A stretch of 64,000 bases of DNA from an uncultured Clostridia bacterium (GCA_944383465.1 CALWPQ010000028.1:1-64000), one strand, 5' to 3'; positions 33,990 through 42,296 are shown, numbered from the stretch's first letter. Notes: generated by a model not told the origin, from the sequence alone. Numbers and translations: made by a program.

Positions 33990-34988
33990 CTAAAGCTCTA
34001 TGAACTGACCTACGCCTTGCTCAACAGCCTTTTCGTAGATGCGCTGCGCGGTTACGATATCGAGTACCGCACTTCCTGTTGTTTCAAAGAATGTAATTTC
34101 ATCATCAGACTCGCGACCCTTGATTTTGCCGTTTATTACTTCACCGAGCTCGCCGGTGATGCGGTCTGCACTGAAAATTCCTTTATTTATCGGTTTTATA
34201 AAATCTCCGGATTCTTCAAGAGCGTCAGGCGTATCCATATAGATTTTGTCAGCGTGGGTGATGATATATTCGTCGATTTCAGAAAGCTGAGGAGTATATG
34301 AGCCGACGCCGTTTATGTGAGCGCCCTTTTTTACGAGTTTGCCGTCGAATACGGGGTCTTTGGCGACAGTTATAGTCGTGATGATATCTGCGTCTTTTAC
34401 AGCATCTGCGGAAGTTGTAACAGCCTCAAATTTAGCAGCAAATCTGCCCTTGAAGAGCTCTGTCATCTGTGCTGCCATATCTTTGGCGCGTTCGGTGTTT
34501 AAATCGTAAACCTTTACAAGCTCGATTCCCGGGCGCACTGTAAGTACCGCTTCTATTTGACCGGGAGCCTGACCTCCTGTGCCTATGACAGCGAATATTT
34601 TACTGTCTTTGCGCGCGAGGTAATCTGTTGCAAGGCCTGCCACAGCACCGGTTCTTACGCGTGTAAGATATGTACCGTCCATAAACGAAGAAGTCTCGCC
34701 GGTTTCGCTGTTCAAAAGCACCATTGTTGCGGGCACGCTTGGAATACCTTTATCTATGTTATCGGGATATGTAGACACGATTTTGACGCCGAGGGCGTTT
34801 GCTTTGGCTGCGTATCCGTACATATAGAGGCTTTGGCCGTTGTGCTCGGGCACGTCGAGGTTTGCCCTGAGCGGGATGTTGCTTTCGCCGGCAGAGTAGA
34901 TCGAAAGTGCGTCTTTGTCCGCATTGATCGCTTCTTCCATCGTGAGTACGGCGCGCATATCTTTTTCATTGAGAACGAGTATTTTCAT
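33990..34988 (-). CDS. Ornithine cyclodeaminase / mu-crystallin family NAD(P)-dependent enzyme
   Basis: A 332-residue cytoplasmic enzyme with the family's substrate domain (LTMEEAINADKDALSIYSAG, GYAAKANALGVKIVSTYPDN) and a Rossmann domain (FAVIGTGGQAPGQIEAV). R117 in TYLTRVRTGAVAGLATDYLAR marks the conserved TRxRTgA motif. Members include ornithine cyclodeaminase, alanine dehydrogenase and ketimine reductase; the GTGGQAPGQ variant of GAGxQA does not settle which. The frame is open to 35015, but GGAGG before the ATG at 34988 fixes the start. It has its own promoter at 35042-35070, just beyond the MFS gene. Confidence 0.85.
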   Translation of the reverse strand: MKILVLNEKDMRAVLTMEEAINADKDALSIYSAGESNIPLRANLDVPEHNGQSLYMYGYAAKANALGVKIVSTYPDNIDKGIPSVPATMVLLNSETGETSSFMDGTYLTRVRTGAVAGLATDYLARKDSKIFAVIGTGGQAPGQIEAVLTVRPGIELVKVYDLNTERAKDMAAQMTELFKGRFAAKFEAVTTSADAVKDADIITTITVAKDPVFDGKLVKKGAHINGVGSYTPQLSEIDEYIITHADKIYMDTPDALEESGDFIKPINKGIFSADRITGELGEVINGKIKGRESDDEITFFETTGSAVLDIVTAQRIYEKAVEQGVGQFIEL

Positions 34989-35041
34989 ATTATTACCTCC
35001 GAAAATTTCAATCAAATTCTGACTTTTACCAGCTAATTATT

Positions 35042-35070
35042 ATATTATTATTGAAATAAGGCCTTGTCAA
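35042..35070 (-). promoter_or_regulatory. Promoter of the ornithine cyclodeaminase-family gene
   Basis: On the minus strand TTGACA (35065-35070) lies 17 bases from TAATAT (35042-35047), which runs into a further TATAAT. The consensus -35 supports a strong sigma-A promoter. Confidence 0.7.
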
Positions 35071-35089
35071 TACTTTTGAGAAAGTACGC

Positions 35090-36271
35090 TTATTTTATAG
35101 CGGAAGAAGCGAGCGCAAAAAGAACGGAGGAAAAAACGGCGATATAATAAGGCAGCAGAAGCGGGCCGCCTGAAAATGCTGCGGACACAAGAGAGGTGAT
35201 AAACGGAGTGAAAAACTGTCCGCCGTAAAGTGCTGCGGATAGGAGCGGCATAATGCTGGAAGCGGCATTTTTTCCGACCTTTTGGGAAGTATGCGATATA
35301 ATGCATGGAATACCTACTCCGTTGGCGAAGCCTATGAGCACGGAGCCTACAATGACATATACGGCACTGTTTCCAAGCGAAAGAAGAAGATAGCCTGTAA
35401 GGAAAAGGCACGGGGCAAGAAACCTTATTTTTTTCGCAAGCAGCTTCTTCAATGAGACAAAAGACAGTCCGCCGATAAATGCTATTATATCCATACCTGA
35501 CATAATTATGGCAATCATGTTATGCGGTATGATACCGCTTTGTGAAGCTATCATTGCAAAATTTGCCGGATATATGAAAAATGTTACCATTAAAAGAAAT
35601 ATTGCAGCTATACTGAAAATATTTTCGCGGATAATTGAGGCTGTACCTGTTGATGTCTTCATATGCTCGCTGCTTTCTTCGCAGGAGTTTTCATGCGTGC
35701 TGCCTGCAATTTTATCATTGGGGAGAAAGAAAATGCAGAGCACGATGCTTATGAGTCCGAGAGCATATACGAAGAAGCTGAAACGCCAGCTTATAGAAGC
35801 GAGCAGACCCGAAAAAAGTGTCGCAACGGCGCCGCCGAGCTGATTCATAGCCGAAGAGTATCCCATAAGTTTATCCTGCGCTTCCGGTGCGAAATAGAAA
35901 GAAAGGAGACCTGTGGAAAGCGGCATTATGATGCCGACGCCGACGCCGACGAGAGCTCTTGTGAGAAGGAGCAGAAAAATATTATTAAAAAGACCTGCAA
36001 TGCAGCCGCCTGCCGTGTACAGCATAAGGCCTGTAAGCACGAGCGTTTTTGAGCCAAAACGCGCGCATAACTTAGGAAAAATAAGGTTTGTAAGTATAAT
36101 AAAAAGCGATGGCATACTGATTATCATTTGTACAAACAGCGGATTTTCATTTATAAAATACTGTTTTATGCTTCCGAGAGCGGGGGCAACCGCGGCGCCG
36201 GCCATTACTGTAAGAAGCGAGAGCGAAAGTATGCTCACCGTTAATTTTTTTAAATTATTTTGTTGTTCCAT
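35090..36271 (-). CDS. MFS family transporter
   Basis: A 393-residue major facilitator with about twelve transmembrane segments. The loop 2-3 signature is LCARFGSKTLVLTGLMLYTAGG and the segment-4 region RALVGVGVGIIMPLSTGLLSFYF is typical of drug-exporter-like families (DHA1). The substrate is unknown; the neighbouring amino-acid dehydrogenase-like gene could hint at a metabolite. The frame is open to 36349, but GGAGG before the ATG at 36271 fixes the start. A terminator-like hairpin lies only about 30 bases upstream, inside any leader from the nearby promoter. Confidence 0.88.
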   Translation of the reverse strand: MEQQNNLKKLTVSILSLSLLTVMAGAAVAPALGSIKQYFINENPLFVQMIISMPSLFIILTNLIFPKLCARFGSKTLVLTGLMLYTAGGCIAGLFNNIFLLLLTRALVGVGVGIIMPLSTGLLSFYFAPEAQDKLMGYSSAMNQLGGAVATLFSGLLASISWRFSFFVYALGLISIVLCIFFLPNDKIAGSTHENSCEESSEHMKTSTGTASIIRENIFSIAAIFLLMVTFFIYPANFAMIASQSGIIPHNMIAIIMSGMDIIAFIGGLSFVSLKKLLAKKIRFLAPCLFLTGYLLLSLGNSAVYVIVGSVLIGFANGVGIPCIISHTSQKVGKNAASSIMPLLSAALYGGQFFTPFITSLVSAAFSGGPLLLPYYIAVFSSVLFALASSAIK

Positions 36272-36299
36272 ATTGCAAATACCTCCGATTGTAATTTTA

Positions 36300-36341
36300 G
36301 AAAAAAACAAAAGCGCAAGCCCGTTTGGACTTACGCTTTTG
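36300..36341 (-). terminator. Terminator after the ROK gene, also in the MFS leader
   Basis: On the minus strand CAAAAGCG-AAG-CC pairs with GG-CTT-CGCTTTTG (two mismatches, 4-base loop), followed by TTTTTTT. It ends ROK transcription. A weak promoter, TTGCAT (36381-36386) with an extended -10 TGGTAAAAA, lies just upstream, so the hairpin would also be at the start of the MFS mRNA. Confidence 0.75.
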
Positions 36342-36409
36342 CTGCTCAACGAATTTATTTTACCAAAATAAATCTTAGAAATGCAAGTAAAAAATAAAAA
36401 TATTTATGA

Positions 36410-37309
36410 TTAGACAATATCCTTGTATTTATCGAGAAAAGTCTGCAAGGCGCCGACGAGATTAGCGTCGTTTTGGAATTTGCTTGTGACAACCTCTGCG
36501 CGCGGTATGCGGTAAGGGCAAGCGTCATATAAGATGTCAAGCTGTTTGCGCACCGCATCTATAAGCTCGGCTCTTGCGCTGATACCGCCGCCTATGGCGA
36601 AGCGCTCAGGATCGAGAATAGTTTGCAGATTGAAAATCTGCATTGCAAGTTCTCTGGCAAATTTGGTAAGGCATTCCGCGGCAGCTGGGTCGCCCGATGA
36701 GAGTGCATCGAAGAAAACATAACCGTCGACGGAGTTTACGGGGAGCCCTTTTTTTATTGCGTAGCGGGCGCAGAGACCTGCTGTGCCGCAGCGGTTACCC
36801 CATATGCTTTCCTCAGTTGGCACCTCGTCGCGCAGTGTGTTTATGTAGCTGATTTCGCCGGCGGCAAAATGGTGTCCGCGCTGTACTTTGCGATCTTTGA
36901 TATAGGCGCCGCCTATCATAGTGCCGAGAACGATGACATAGCCTTCTTTTATATCCTTAAGGCTTCCGAGCGTCGCTTCCGCAAGGCCGGCGCAGTTGGC
37001 GTCGTTTTCAATAATCATTGGTACGCGGCAATGCGCGTAAAGTTCGTGGCGAAGGTAAAAGTCGTCATTGTAGCGGAGCGCGCCTCCCATTACTATGTAG
37101 CCGTTTTCAGCATCTATGATGCCGGGGAGGGAAATTGCGATACCGACGACGTCATTTTTTAAGCGGAAAAGTGCGGAGAGCGCGTCGAGCAGGTCTTTGC
37201 GTCCGCTCATAGGGGTTGGCATAGTACCGCGTTCAAGAATTGTATTGTCGGGCTCCATAAAGGCATATTTGATGAGGCTGCCGCCTATATCAATTGTAAG
37301 TATACTCAT
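36410..37309 (-). CDS. ROK family sugar kinase
   Basis: A 299-residue protein of the ROK (repressor, ORF, kinase) family without an N-terminal helix-turn-helix, so a kinase rather than a repressor. It has the phosphate-binding IDIGGSLIKYA at residues 6-16, the sugar-binding ENDANCAGLAEA near 100, and VIVLGTMIGGAYI. The usual zinc motif CxCGxxGCxE is not present; the region reads GNRCGTAGLC. The sugar is unknown (glucose, beta-glucoside or N-acetylmannosamine kinases all belong here). AGAGGT precedes the start. Confidence 0.88.
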   Translation of the reverse strand: MSILTIDIGGSLIKYAFMEPDNTILERGTMPTPMSGRKDLLDALSALFRLKNDVVGIAISLPGIIDAENGYIVMGGALRYNDDFYLRHELYAHCRVPMIIENDANCAGLAEATLGSLKDIKEGYVIVLGTMIGGAYIKDRKVQRGHHFAAGEISYINTLRDEVPTEESIWGNRCGTAGLCARYAIKKGLPVNSVDGYVFFDALSSGDPAAAECLTKFARELAMQIFNLQTILDPERFAIGGGISARAELIDAVRKQLDILYDACPYRIPRAEVVTSKFQNDANLVGALQTFLDKYKDIV

Positions 37310-37499
37310 ATTTCTTACCTCTATTTAATAGTTGCCGGATTGTGATTTTGCAGACTTCAAAATTCAATGTCAGTTTATCATAAAGAAAGAGGACGGGCAA
37401 GCGCATATTATGATATGCTGTCAAAACCTTTTGGTATATACTGCAAAACGAATTGGAACTTCCGCAGAAAAAGCGTTTTATTTATAATACAGATAGTGA

Positions 37500-37613
37500 A
37501 ATGTTGGTGAAAACCAGAAGGAAAGCAGCGAGAAAGATGGAGTTTTGAAAAATGGCACGGATGCCGTTTACTTCTCCGCCGTATTCGGCGGTTTCGGAAT
37601 CGCGGGCAATTAA
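37500..37613 (+). pseudogene. Possible 3' remnant of a truncated gene
   Basis: A frame without a start codon runs from a TGA at 37497 to the TAA at 37611-37613. It translates to 37 residues ending AVYFSAVFGGFGIAGN, which has the composition of a real protein C-terminus. It lies where the base composition and codon habits change, at the left edge of the accessory block. I cannot name its family, and the remaining 37310-37499 shows no gene. Confidence 0.3.
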
Positions 37614-37629
37614 TAAAGGAGGTTTTAAG

Positions 37630-38172
37630 ATGAGAAAAGATTTTGGAAAGAAGACCTGGTTTTATCCTCTGCCGGTACTGATTGTGGGCAGTTACGATGA
37701 AAACGGCAAAGCGGACGCTATGAATGCTGCCTGGGGCGGTATCTACGACCAAGATCATGTGATACTATGCCTCAGCGCCAATCACAAGACCACGCAGAAT
37801 ATCAAGGCCAGCGGCGCTTTCACTGTGAGCTTTGCAGACCTCGCTCATTTAGTTGAGGCGGACTATGGGGGGCTGGTTTCTGCCAATGATGTTGGCGATA
37901 AGCTGGAAAAGGCAGGCTTTCATGCTACACGCAGCCTGCTTGTGGACGCTCCCGTTATCGAGGAGCTGCCTATGACTCTGGAGTGCAGGCTGGTAAAAGT
38001 GAATGAGGATGGTAAGCTGATCGGCGAGATTATCAATGTCAGCGCCGATGAAAGTATCTTGAATTGAGACGGTATGATTGACACTGACAAGCTTAAGGCT
38101 ATTTCCTTTGATCCTGTCAATAACGCCTACCTTAAGCTGGGCGAAAAAGTGGGTAATGCGTTTCAGGATTGA
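37630..38172 (+). pseudogene. Flavin reductase family gene interrupted by an in-frame TGA
   Basis: An FMN-binding flavin reductase-like (flavoredoxin-type) protein. The frame from the ATG at 37630, behind AAAGGAGG, reads TWFYPLPVLIVGSYDENGKADAMNAAWGG and continues to a TGA at codon 146 (38065-38067). The same frame then continues for 34 more codons (DGMIDTDKLKAISFDP, YLKLGEKVGNAF), matching the C-terminus expected for the family, to a TGA at 38170-38172. So either the gene is newly inactivated, or a protein 34 residues short is made, or the stop is read through, or the base is a sequencing error. It heads a group with two secreted hydrolases and a surface flavodoxin. Confidence 0.8.
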
Positions 38173-38222
38173 ACTAAGCTGAAGTAATTTACAGGCAAGT
38201 CGCAGTGCAAGGAGGAAAAATA

Positions 38223-39338
38223 ATGAATAAGAAGCATAAATTTGCCGTTTTGGCGGCAGCAGCTGTCCTGAGCATCTCTATGCTGGCAGGATGCGGCAAC
38301 AATGACGATACATCTCAGAATATAGGCGATAATAACGCCGTCGATAGTTCCGGGACGCTGGTTATCGCCGAGCAGGGAATGTTCTCTGCTGGCGGTACGG
38401 TGCTGACTTCTGAAGGCACATTTGATGTTTCCAATTACTATACGTCAAGAGAGGGATCCACTTCTCATGTGGATCACGCCAATGTACTCTATCAGATCCC
38501 AGAGGATGATACAGGACTGCCTATGGTATTCCTCCACGGCTATGGTCAGTCACGTATGGGCTGGATGACTACTCCGGACGGCCGTGAGGGCTGGTCTGAT
38601 ATGTTTCTGCGTATGGGACACAGCGTGTTTCTTATCGATCAGCCGCGCCGAGGTGAGGCTGGCCAGACTTCGGTGGCTGGTACCATCACTACCGAGCCTT
38701 CCGATCAGACCTGGTACACCCAGTTTCGCATCGGTACCTATCTGAACGATGAATTTACTTATAATGAGGGCTCAAAGTTTCCTGCGGGCGAGGAGGTTTT
38801 AGATCAGTTTTTCCGTCAGATGACACCGGATACCGCTATGGACTCCGCAAACGGCGACCAGAACATTGACACAACTGTAGTGGCGCGCGCTGTAGCGGCG
38901 ACTATTGACGAGGCATATGAGCGTACAGGTAAGGATTCTATTCTGGTGACCCATTCTCAGGGCGGTATACCGGGATGGGAAACTGCCCGCTACACAGATC
39001 ATATTGCCGCTATCGTGGCTATTGAACCGGGTATGGCGCCTCAAGCGGACAGTGACGATTACAACTCTCTGCTGGAAAAGGAAATCCCTGTAATTTTCTA
39101 TTACGGTGACTATATAGGAGAGGAATTCACCGACGTTCCAGCGGCGGGTATGTGGGATATGATGGCTGCAACTGCTGATTCCTTTGCCGAGGCGTACAAT
39201 AAAGCTGGTGGAAACAGTACCGTCATTCATCTTCCGGACGAGGGTATTACCGGCAACTCTCACTTTATGTTCCAGGAGTTAAACAATGATGTGATTGCCG
39301 AGCATATTGAAAACTGGATTAAGGCTAATGTCAAGTAA
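38223..39338 (+). CDS. Secreted lipoprotein alpha/beta hydrolase
   Basis: A 371-residue lipoprotein with a signal peptide and lipobox SMLAGC (cysteine near residue 23) followed by an Asn/Asp-rich tether. The alpha/beta hydrolase domain (about 75-371) shows the oxyanion region VFLHGYGQS, the nucleophile elbow THSQGG (Gly-x-Ser-x-Gly with one deviation, His for the first Gly) and a probable catalytic histidine in GNSHFMF. It would act on the outer membrane face as an esterase or lipase-like enzyme; the substrate is unknown. AAGGAGG precedes the ATG at 38223. It is followed by a second, different lipoprotein hydrolase. Confidence 0.85.
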   Translation: MNKKHKFAVLAAAAVLSISMLAGCGNNDDTSQNIGDNNAVDSSGTLVIAEQGMFSAGGTVLTSEGTFDVSNYYTSREGSTSHVDHANVLYQIPEDDTGLPMVFLHGYGQSRMGWMTTPDGREGWSDMFLRMGHSVFLIDQPRRGEAGQTSVAGTITTEPSDQTWYTQFRIGTYLNDEFTYNEGSKFPAGEEVLDQFFRQMTPDTAMDSANGDQNIDTTVVARAVAATIDEAYERTGKDSILVTHSQGGIPGWETARYTDHIAAIVAIEPGMAPQADSDDYNSLLEKEIPVIFYYGDYIGEEFTDVPAAGMWDMMAATADSFAEAYNKAGGNSTVIHLPDEGITGNSHFMFQELNNDVIAEHIENWIKANVK

Positions 39339-39368
39339 GATATTTTTTACGATTGGAGACAACTGCAA

Positions 39369-39533
39369 ATGGAAAGCAAATTTTTAAGGGAAATTAGACG
39401 CTGCCTATCCATAGCAGCATTCTGCGAGCGGCAGGGTCTTAAGTCAACGGAAACATCTTTGAAAAGCTTTGAGAAACAGGCGGCGAAAGGCAGCAGAAAT
39501 ATATACTCAGAGCCGGCCGGAGCATGTTGCTGA
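39369..39533 (+). CDS. Small ORF translationally linked to the next hydrolase gene
   Basis: A 54-codon frame starting with ATG behind GGAG, encoding a basic peptide with several cysteines (MESKFLREIRRCLSIAAFC). Its TGA overlaps the ATG at 39533 of the next gene as TGATG. It may be a real small protein, a coupling leader, or the decayed end of a former gene. I recognise no family. Confidence 0.35.
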   Translation: MESKFLREIRRCLSIAAFCERQGLKSTETSLKSFEKQAAKGSRNIYSEPAGACC

Positions 39534-40381
39534 TGAAAGGCAGGAAATATATGAATCTGATCTCATGTGTTTTGACGTTGAGTATTCTGCTTTCATCTTG
39601 TTTGGGAGGCATTCAGACTCAGAATTCATATGAGGATGAGAAAATGAAAACCGAGACTTCTTTGGAAACCGGATTTATTACAGAGCAGGCTCTTGATGGT
39701 GCGGACGGCACAATTCATTACAGCTACTATCTGCCGCAAAGCTATGATGGCAGTAAAGCTTATCCTCTGATGATGACTATGCCGGGGTACGACATGATGT
39801 GGTTCGGGGAAGAATCTTCCGGCAGTAATCTGTCATTTACGGGTTTTCTGTCCTGGACGGAACTGGATGAAGATATGATCGTTGTTTCAGCACAGCTCAC
39901 AGACTGGGGCGAGACATCTGCACGCCAGGCTATTGAGCTTACAGAGTATTTCATTCGGAATTTTGAGGTGGATGAAAGCCGCATCTTTGCTGCCGGATAT
40001 TCGGCGGGTGGAGAAACGATGTCGCGAGCGGTTTCAATGCGCCCTGATCTTTACGCTGCCTATTTGCACGGAGCTTCACAGTGGGACGGAACATTTGCAT
40101 CGGTGGCTGAAAACCGGGTGGCTGTCTACATTTTTATGGCAGAAAATGACGAATATTATGGCTCGCAGAAGGCTCGTGATGCCTATGATGGCCTTTATAA
40201 TGCTTATCAGGAAATTGGTCTGTCAGCAGAAGAGATCGACAAGCTCCTGCAGCTGGAGATTCCGGATAACAGCTATTTTAACGCTTTGGGTATTTACAAT
40301 TACCACGGCGGTGCAAATGTGCTCTTTGATGACGAAACTATTTTAAACTGGATTATCCAGAAAAATAAAGTACAAAAGTAA
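39533..40381 (+). CDS. Secreted lipoprotein esterase (PHB depolymerase-like alpha/beta hydrolase)
   Basis: About 282 residues. The N-terminus is a signal peptide with lipobox ILLSSC. The hydrolase domain begins near residue 50 with YSYYLPQSYDGSKAYPLMMTMPGY and has the nucleophile elbow FAAGYSAGGETMSRA (GxSxG) and a C-terminal region NYHGGANVLFDD that could hold the catalytic histidine. This layout is that of extracellular esterases and polyhydroxyalkanoate/feruloyl esterase-like enzymes. ATGs at 39524, 39533 and 39551 are in frame; the second overlaps the stop of the upstream small ORF, and the third has the best AGGA spacing. Confidence 0.82.
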   Translation: MKGRKYMNLISCVLTLSILLSSCLGGIQTQNSYEDEKMKTETSLETGFITEQALDGADGTIHYSYYLPQSYDGSKAYPLMMTMPGYDMMWFGEESSGSNLSFTGFLSWTELDEDMIVVSAQLTDWGETSARQAIELTEYFIRNFEVDESRIFAAGYSAGGETMSRAVSMRPDLYAAYLHGASQWDGTFASVAENRVAVYIFMAENDEYYGSQKARDAYDGLYNAYQEIGLSAEEIDKLLQLEIPDNSYFNALGIYNYHGGANVLFDDETILNWIIQKNKVQK

Positions 40382-40402
40382 AAATAGAAAGGAACTAAAA
40401 AA

Positions 40403-41554
40403 ATGAAGAATTTAAAAAAGCTTTTATGCTTGTTGCTGGCAGTTATAATGCTGCTTGCAATGAGCATAAAAGCGTTTGCTGCGGCCGGCGATACAGGATT
40501 TTCCGATGTGGCTCAAGGTGCGTGGTATGCAGCTGCCGTGACCTATGTTCGAGACAATAATCTCATGAGCGGTACCGGCGATACCGCATTTTCCCCTAAT
40601 GCAAACACCAGCCGCGCTATGCTGGCGGTAATTCTCTATCGGGCATCAGGCAGCCCGGAAGTTTCTTCGTCTGCCGGATTTACTGACGCGGCAGACGGCG
40701 CTTGGTATACTGATGCGGTAAACTGGGCTGCGGAGGGCGGTATTATTTCGGGTTATGGCAATGGCCTGTTTGGTATAAACGACCCGCTTACCCGTGAGCA
40801 GATAGCTACAATTCTGTGGCGCTATGCCGGAAGCAATTCCGCTTCTGAGGCTCAGTCTTTTGCGGATGAAAGCACTATTGCCTCTTATGCTTCCGACGCT
40901 GTAGATTGGGTACAGGCCAACGGCATAATGAGCGGAAAGCCGGGAAATTTCTTTGATCCTAAGGGCAATGCTACTCGCGCCGAGGTTGCTACGATCCTGA
41001 GCAACTACATGCAGATGAGTAGTGCGGAGCCTGAGCCGACGCCTGATCCTGAGGGCAGCAATTCACGCGTACTTGTGGCATATTTTTCTGGCAGCGGTAA
41101 TACCGAAGCTGCAGCAGAGATGATTGCGGAGACTTTGGATGCCGATATCTTTGAGCTTGTTCCGGCTGATGCTTATACGGAGGCAGACCTGAACTGGACC
41201 GTTTCCGGCAGCAGAGTCAACCGCGAACATGATAATGAAGCCCTGCGCAATGTAGAGCTTGTGACAGCTACTGTTTCTAACTGGGAGGATTATGACACCG
41301 TGCTGATCGGTTATCCTATCTGGTGGGGCATTGCTGCATGGCCTGTGAATGAATTTGTTTTGTCAAATGATTTTACCGGAAAGACAGTGATTCCTTTCTG
41401 CACATCGGCAAGCTCCGGACTTGGCCAGAGCGGTGAGCTGCTGGCAGAGATGGCTGGCGACGGCAACTGGCTTGAGGGACACCGCTTCTCTGAGCGTCCG
41501 TCTCAGTCTGATATCCAGAGTTGGTTAAATAGCTTGGAGATTTTTGGCGAATAA
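40403..41554 (+). CDS. SLH-anchored surface flavodoxin
   Basis: A 383-residue exported protein that joins three S-layer homology domains to a flavodoxin. The signal peptide ends near AFA (residues 24-26). SLH repeats occupy about 30-205 (GFSDVAQGAWYAAAVTYV, GFTDAADGAWYTDAVNWA, SFADESTIASYASDAVDWV). A Pro/Glu linker follows, then the flavodoxin domain (about 222-383) with the FMN phosphate loop SGSGNT and IGYPIWWGIAAWPVNEFV. SLH domains bind pyruvylated wall polymers, so an FMN redox domain would sit on the cell surface. It ends an apparent operon of a flavin reductase and two lipoprotein hydrolases and is followed by a strong terminator. Confidence 0.88.
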   Translation: MKNLKKLLCLLLAVIMLLAMSIKAFAAAGDTGFSDVAQGAWYAAAVTYVRDNNLMSGTGDTAFSPNANTSRAMLAVILYRASGSPEVSSSAGFTDAADGAWYTDAVNWAAEGGIISGYGNGLFGINDPLTREQIATILWRYAGSNSASEAQSFADESTIASYASDAVDWVQANGIMSGKPGNFFDPKGNATRAEVATILSNYMQMSSAEPEPTPDPEGSNSRVLVAYFSGSGNTEAAAEMIAETLDADIFELVPADAYTEADLNWTVSGSRVNREHDNEALRNVELVTATVSNWEDYDTVLIGYPIWWGIAAWPVNEFVLSNDFTGKTVIPFCTSASSGLGQSGELLAEMAGDGNWLEGHRFSERPSQSDIQSWLNSLEIFGE

Positions 41555-41582
41555 ACTATCGGACCTTATAAAAAAACAAAAG

Positions 41583-41618
41583 AAAGCTACCGCTTTTATT
41601 AAAAGACGGTAGCTTTTT
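41583..41618 (+). terminator. Terminator after the SLH-flavodoxin gene
   Basis: A 10-bp stem AAGCTACCG/CGGTAGCTT with a 14-base loop is followed by TTTTT. Confidence 0.88.
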
Positions 41619-42062
41619 GCAATAGCGAAACATTTATATATGTTTAAGAGAAATTTATGACAGATGTATTTAGCAAACGGCGAGCAACTATCGGTTATCG
41701 GTATATTTAATGACAAAGCGAAGCTTCCGTTAAAGGAGCTTTGCTTTGTCATATAGGAAAAGGAATTGAAAAAATGAAGTGATGCGAGGCGAAAAAACAT
41801 AAAAAATATAGACGGTTAGCAGCGGCTTAACGGTGATGCAAATTCTGCAGGATGCATACAAATGCAAAGGGAAAAGGCGCCGATAAGAAATCGGAAAACT
41901 CTGCCGATTTTAAAAATGTATTGTACAAATGGAATTGCAGATGGAAAATATTGATGCTGAAGAGATCCGGGCGTCGAGAGAACACCGCAATTTTACTGGA
42001 TTTTCTATGGGTGCTGCGGCAATATAGAGGACATTTCAATATTGCCTGAATGTCTTTCTGCA
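41619..42062. other. Intergenic region with inverted repeats, no convincing gene
   Basis: This 440-base gap holds a long inverted repeat at 41710-41752 (arms ATGACAAAGC/GCTTTGTCAT plus inner AGCT and CC/GG), an 8-bp repeat GGCAATAT/ATATTGCC at 42018-42046, and a CCGAT/ATCGG hairpin near 41880-41895. No ORF has a ribosome binding site. It may be decayed sequence at the right edge of the accessory block. Confidence 0.5.
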
Positions 42063-42092
42063 AAGAAAATGGAGCAAAGTGAACTTTGCTCC
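42063..42092 (-). terminator. Terminator of the minus-strand tRNA operon
   Basis: A perfect 9-bp stem GGAGCAAAG/CTTTGCTCC with a TGAA loop (42071-42092) runs on the minus strand into ATTTTCTTT, just after the initiator tRNA. Confidence 0.85.
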
Positions 42093-42098
42093 GATGTG

Positions 42099-42174
<76 letters not shown>

Positions 42175-42203
42175 ATATCAATATTAGGCTGTCTTTCTTA
42201 TGG

Positions 42204-42292
42204 TGGTGCCGGAGACCGGGGTCGAACCGGTACGATCGGTAAAGATCGCAGGATTTTAAGTCCTGTGCGTCTGCCAATTCCGCCACTCCGGC
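42204..42292 (-). tRNA. tRNA-Leu (TAA)
   Basis: An 89-base class II tRNA with long variable arm, anticodon TAA, acceptor stem GCCGGAG/CTCCGGC and encoded CCA. Confidence 0.93.
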
Positions 42293-42296
42293 ATCT

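Noticed and set aside
38065-38067. Selenocysteine or reassigned TGA in the flavin reductase gene
   Set aside because: No selenocysteine insertion element is apparent, the family has no cysteine expected there, and TGA ends several other genes in the window normally.
41852-42049. 65-codon plus-strand ORF before the tRNA genes
   Set aside because: No ribosome binding site, low-complexity composition, and it lies in an intergenic region with inverted repeats.
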